Origin: Verrucomicrobiota bacterium
Lineage (GTDB): Bacteria > Verrucomicrobiota > Lentisphaeria > Victivallales > Victivallaceae
Reading direction: 5' to 3'
NCBI GenBank assembly: GCA_023459755.1
Contig: JAEWSS010000333.1
Location: 1-6,762, forward strand
DNA: 6,762 bases
The position numbers were made by a program, and so were the translations under genes. This document shows positions 4,574 through 6,762 of this stretch, one piece after another; within the stretch, counting starts at the first letter, position 1, and every line of letters starts with the position of its first letter. The notes beneath the pieces are model-generated. The model was not told the origin of the DNA. It did not search any database and saw nothing but the letters and a program-made list of their open reading frames with translations.

Positions 4574-6762
4574 CTACAGCGACCCCAGCGTATACTTGTA
4601 ACTCGCCACCATATCTTCCACCGGAAGGTCGGCCACGACCTTTCCGCCGGAAACGATATTCAGCGTATTTCCGGAAACTTCGCCGACCCGGGCAAACGGA
4701 ACTCCGGCCAGCAGAGCTTCAAACTCCGCCGCCTTGTCCGGCGCAATGGTGGCAATGAAACGGCTGTTGGATTCGGAAAACAGTCGTTCGATCGTTCCGC
4801 ACTCTCCGGCCACCGGCAGTTTGTCCAGGTCGATCTTCAACCCGAGTCTGCCGCCCATGGCGACAAACGCAAAACCGACCGCCAGCCCGCCGAGCGCCGG
4901 CGTATGCAGTGAATGCACCAGTTCGCGCTCCGTCGCTTCGGACACCGCCCGATAGGTCTTCTGCGCCAACGTCGCGTCCACCTTCGGAACCGCGTTGCCG
5001 GTGGCGTTCAGCATGAAGAAATACTCGCTGCCGCCCAGTTCGGCGGCGGTTCCGCCGATCACATAGACCAAATCGCCGGACTGCTTGGCGTCCAGCGTCA
5101 CCGCCTTGGCGATGTCGTCCATCTTGCTGATCGCGCTGAACAGCACCGAGGGCGGAATGGAAATTTTTCGTCCGCCGCGGGTGGAGTCGTTCTTCATCGA
5201 GTCCTTGCCGGAGATGCAGGGGACTTTGTACATTTTAGTGAAGTCGTAAAGCGCCTGATTGGCGCGGATCAGCTGGGCCATCTTGTATTCGCCGTCCGGG
5301 GTCTTCCCGCTCTGAACCGGGTCCGGCCAGCAGAAGTTGTCCAGTCCGGCGATATGACCGAGTTTGCCGCCGACCGCGATAATCCGGCGAACCGCCAGGT
5401 CGATACTCGACGCCATCATCCAGTAGGTGTCCACGTCGCTGTATCGCGGCAGGATCGCGGCGGAAAGCACCACACCCTCGCGGCTGAGCGGCTCAATCAT
5501 AGTGACGGTGGCGTCGGAAACCACATCGCGGCATTTGCCGACGAACGGTTTTATCACGCTGAGTCCCTTGACCTCATGATCGTACTGTCTCGCCTTGGTT
5601 TCGTCGCTGCAGATGTTGAGACGGGCAAGCATGGCCAGAATGTCGGCCGGAACTTTGCGCCCGGAAACCGACGGCTCGGTGAAATGCGGACGCTTCCAGA
5701 CCGCGTTCAGCTCAAGCCGCGGCAGTCCGTTGTGCATGAAGTCGATATCCAGATAGCAGACCGTTTCATTGTCGAACAGCATGTGAAACTTACCGCTGTC
5801 GGTAAATTCGCCGAGCACCGAAATTTCCACGTCGCGCGCTTCGGCCAAAGCTCTGAATTCAACGATTTTTTCCGGCGGAACCGCAAAACTCATGCGTTCC
5901 TGCGCTTCGGAGACCAGAATCTCCCACGGCGCCAGCCCCGCGTATTTGAGCGGCGCCTTGGCCAGATCGATCCGGCAGCCGCCGCAGAGCGATGCCATTT
6001 CTCCGACGCTTGACGACAGTCCGCCCGCGCCGTTGTCGGTAATAAAACGGTAAAGTCCGCGGTCGCGCGCCTCGTAAATGAAGTCGGCCAGTTTCTTCTG
6101 GGTAATCGGGTCGCCGATCTGCACCGCCTGAACCGGGCTGTCCTTGTGCAGCTCTTCGCTGGAGAAGGTGGCGCCGTGGATGCCGTCCTTGCCGATGCGT
6201 CCGCCGCCCATCACCACCAGGTCGCCCGGCTTGATGCTCTTTTCCCAGCCGTTGACGCCGTTGACCTTGCGCGGCAGGGTTCCGACGGTGCCGCAGTAGA
6301 CCAGCGGCTTGCCGAGATAGCGTTCGTCAAAATATTCCCAGCCCAGTCCGTAGGGGATGCCGCTCTGGTTGCCGCCGTCGATCACGCCTTTGTGGACGCC
6401 GTCGCGCAGACGGCGCGGATGGAGCAGGCCTTCCGGCACGTCCTTATCCTTCGTAAACGGCGAACCGAGGCAGTAGCCCCAGACGTTGATCAGCAGATCG
6501 GCGCCCTGACCGGTTCCCATCGGGTCGCGGTTGACGCCGACGATGCCGGTCATCGCCCCGCCGTACGGATCGAGCGCCGACGGGCTGTTGTGCGTCTCCA
6601 CCTTGTAGACCAAATCGACCTTGTCATTGAACGTTATCACGCCGGCGTTGTCGCTGAACACCGACACCAGAAAATCGACTTCGGACCCGATTTCCTTGGT
6701 ACTGCGTTTGATAAAACTCTTGTAGCAGGAGACGATGCGTTCCTCGGTGCCGTCCTCGGTAT
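4574..6762 (-). CDS. purL: Phosphoribosylformylglycinamidine synthase, long PurL without glutaminase domain; 5'-truncated
   Basis: PurL makes FGAM from FGAR using ATP and ammonia delivered from glutamine, the fourth step of purine synthesis, in the cytoplasm. The frame is open to the window edge, with 728 codons visible. The GTG at 6667 is internal, because homology (SCYKSF...STKEI...VDFL) continues upstream. Motifs, by approximate position: ETHNSPSALDPYGGA (near 6590), GVNRDPMGTGQGAD, DGIHGATFSSEELH, ITDNGAGGLSSSVGEMA (about 6000-6045), SEAQERM (5891-5911), GLDNFCWPDP, SGKDSMKND (5187-5213) and ALGGLAVGFA (about 4869-4898). This covers the two AIR-synthase-like halves. The protein ends after ASYKYTLGSL with no class-I amidotransferase domain, so a separate purQ would supply ammonia. 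HNSP replaces the commoner HNHP, as I recall from the Geobacter-type PurL. It leads a compact cluster with dus. Confidence 0.96.
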   Translation of the reverse strand, partial: TEDGTEERIVSCYKSFIKRSTKEIGSEVDFLVSVFSDNAGVITFNDKVDLVYKVETHNSPSALDPYGGAMTGIVGVNRDPMGTGQGADLLINVWGYCLGSPFTKDKDVPEGLLHPRRLRDGVHKGVIDGGNQSGIPYGLGWEYFDERYLGKPLVYCGTVGTLPRKVNGVNGWEKSIKPGDLVVMGGGRIGKDGIHGATFSSEELHKDSPVQAVQIGDPITQKKLADFIYEARDRGLYRFITDNGAGGLSSSVGEMASLCGGCRIDLAKAPLKYAGLAPWEILVSEAQERMSFAVPPEKIVEFRALAEARDVEISVLGEFTDSGKFHMLFDNETVCYLDIDFMHNGLPRLELNAVWKRPHFTEPSVSGRKVPADILAMLARLNICSDETKARQYDHEVKGLSVIKPFVGKCRDVVSDATVTMIEPLSREGVVLSAAILPRYSDVDTYWMMASSIDLAVRRIIAVGGKLGHIAGLDNFCWPDPVQSGKTPDGEYKMAQLIRANQALYDFTKMYKVPCISGKDSMKNDSTRGGRKISIPPSVLFSAISKMDDIAKAVTLDAKQSGDLVYVIGGTAAELGGSEYFFMLNATGNAVPKVDATLAQKTYRAVSEATERELVHSLHTPALGGLAVGFAFVAMGGRLGLKIDLDKLPVAGECGTIERLFSESNSRFIATIAPDKAAEFEALLAGVPFARVGEVSGNTLNIVSGGKVVADLPVEDMVASYKYTLGSL

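Noticed and set aside
3622..4758. Long plus-strand open frame (378 codons) opposite dus and the end of purL
   Set aside because: It is fully antisense to two well-recognised genes, rich in Arg/His/Gln/Pro with no domain pattern, and best explained by GC-biased codon use on the real strand.
4913..6013. Long plus-strand open frame (366 codons) opposite purL
   Set aside because: It lies entirely within the purL coding region on the opposite strand and has a low-complexity basic composition, so it is a shadow of purL.

Overview
The window reads as bacterial chromosome of moderately high GC. It is mostly housekeeping biosynthesis, with one duplicated secreted-enzyme pair and one decayed defence-type gene between the core genes. 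The taxon cannot be fixed from sequence alone. A PurL of the 'long, no glutaminase domain' type, as in Geobacter-like Deltaproteobacteria and some PVC-group bacteria, together with Sec-type signal peptides, fits a Gram-negative anaerobe. A Lentisphaerota/PVC origin is only a guess.

Layout. On the plus strand, 1-693 is the 3' two-thirds of argC (arginine biosynthesis), closed by a strong intrinsic terminator at 715-741. Everything else is on the minus strand and converges on argC. Reading leftward from 6762 there is: a 5'-truncated purL (purine biosynthesis, 4574-6762); a tRNA-dihydrouridine synthase four bases behind it (3565-4569); two tandem paralogous secreted phosphodiester glycosidase-family (NAGPA/DUF2233) proteins, each 305 aa (2599-3516 and 1554-2471); and a ruined gene of the COG4748-like 'type I restriction enzyme-related' family (about 853-1479).

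Transcription. purL and dus are tightly packed and probably share a message, and the first glycosidase paralog could be read through from them. The second paralog has its own consensus-like promoter (TTGACA, 17 bp, TATTTT) and a classic terminator at 1500-1532, so the two copies may be expressed differently.

The least ordinary parts are: (i) the restriction-like pseudogene, whose remaining N-terminal and C-terminal pieces can be ordered across a missing start, a stop codon, a frameshift at an A-run and an internal deletion that removed the E-x-K half of the nuclease site; and (ii) the paralog pair, nearly identical over the mature enzyme but with mostly unrelated signal peptides. I found no tRNA, rRNA, CRISPR array, insertion sequence or clearly new multi-gene system.
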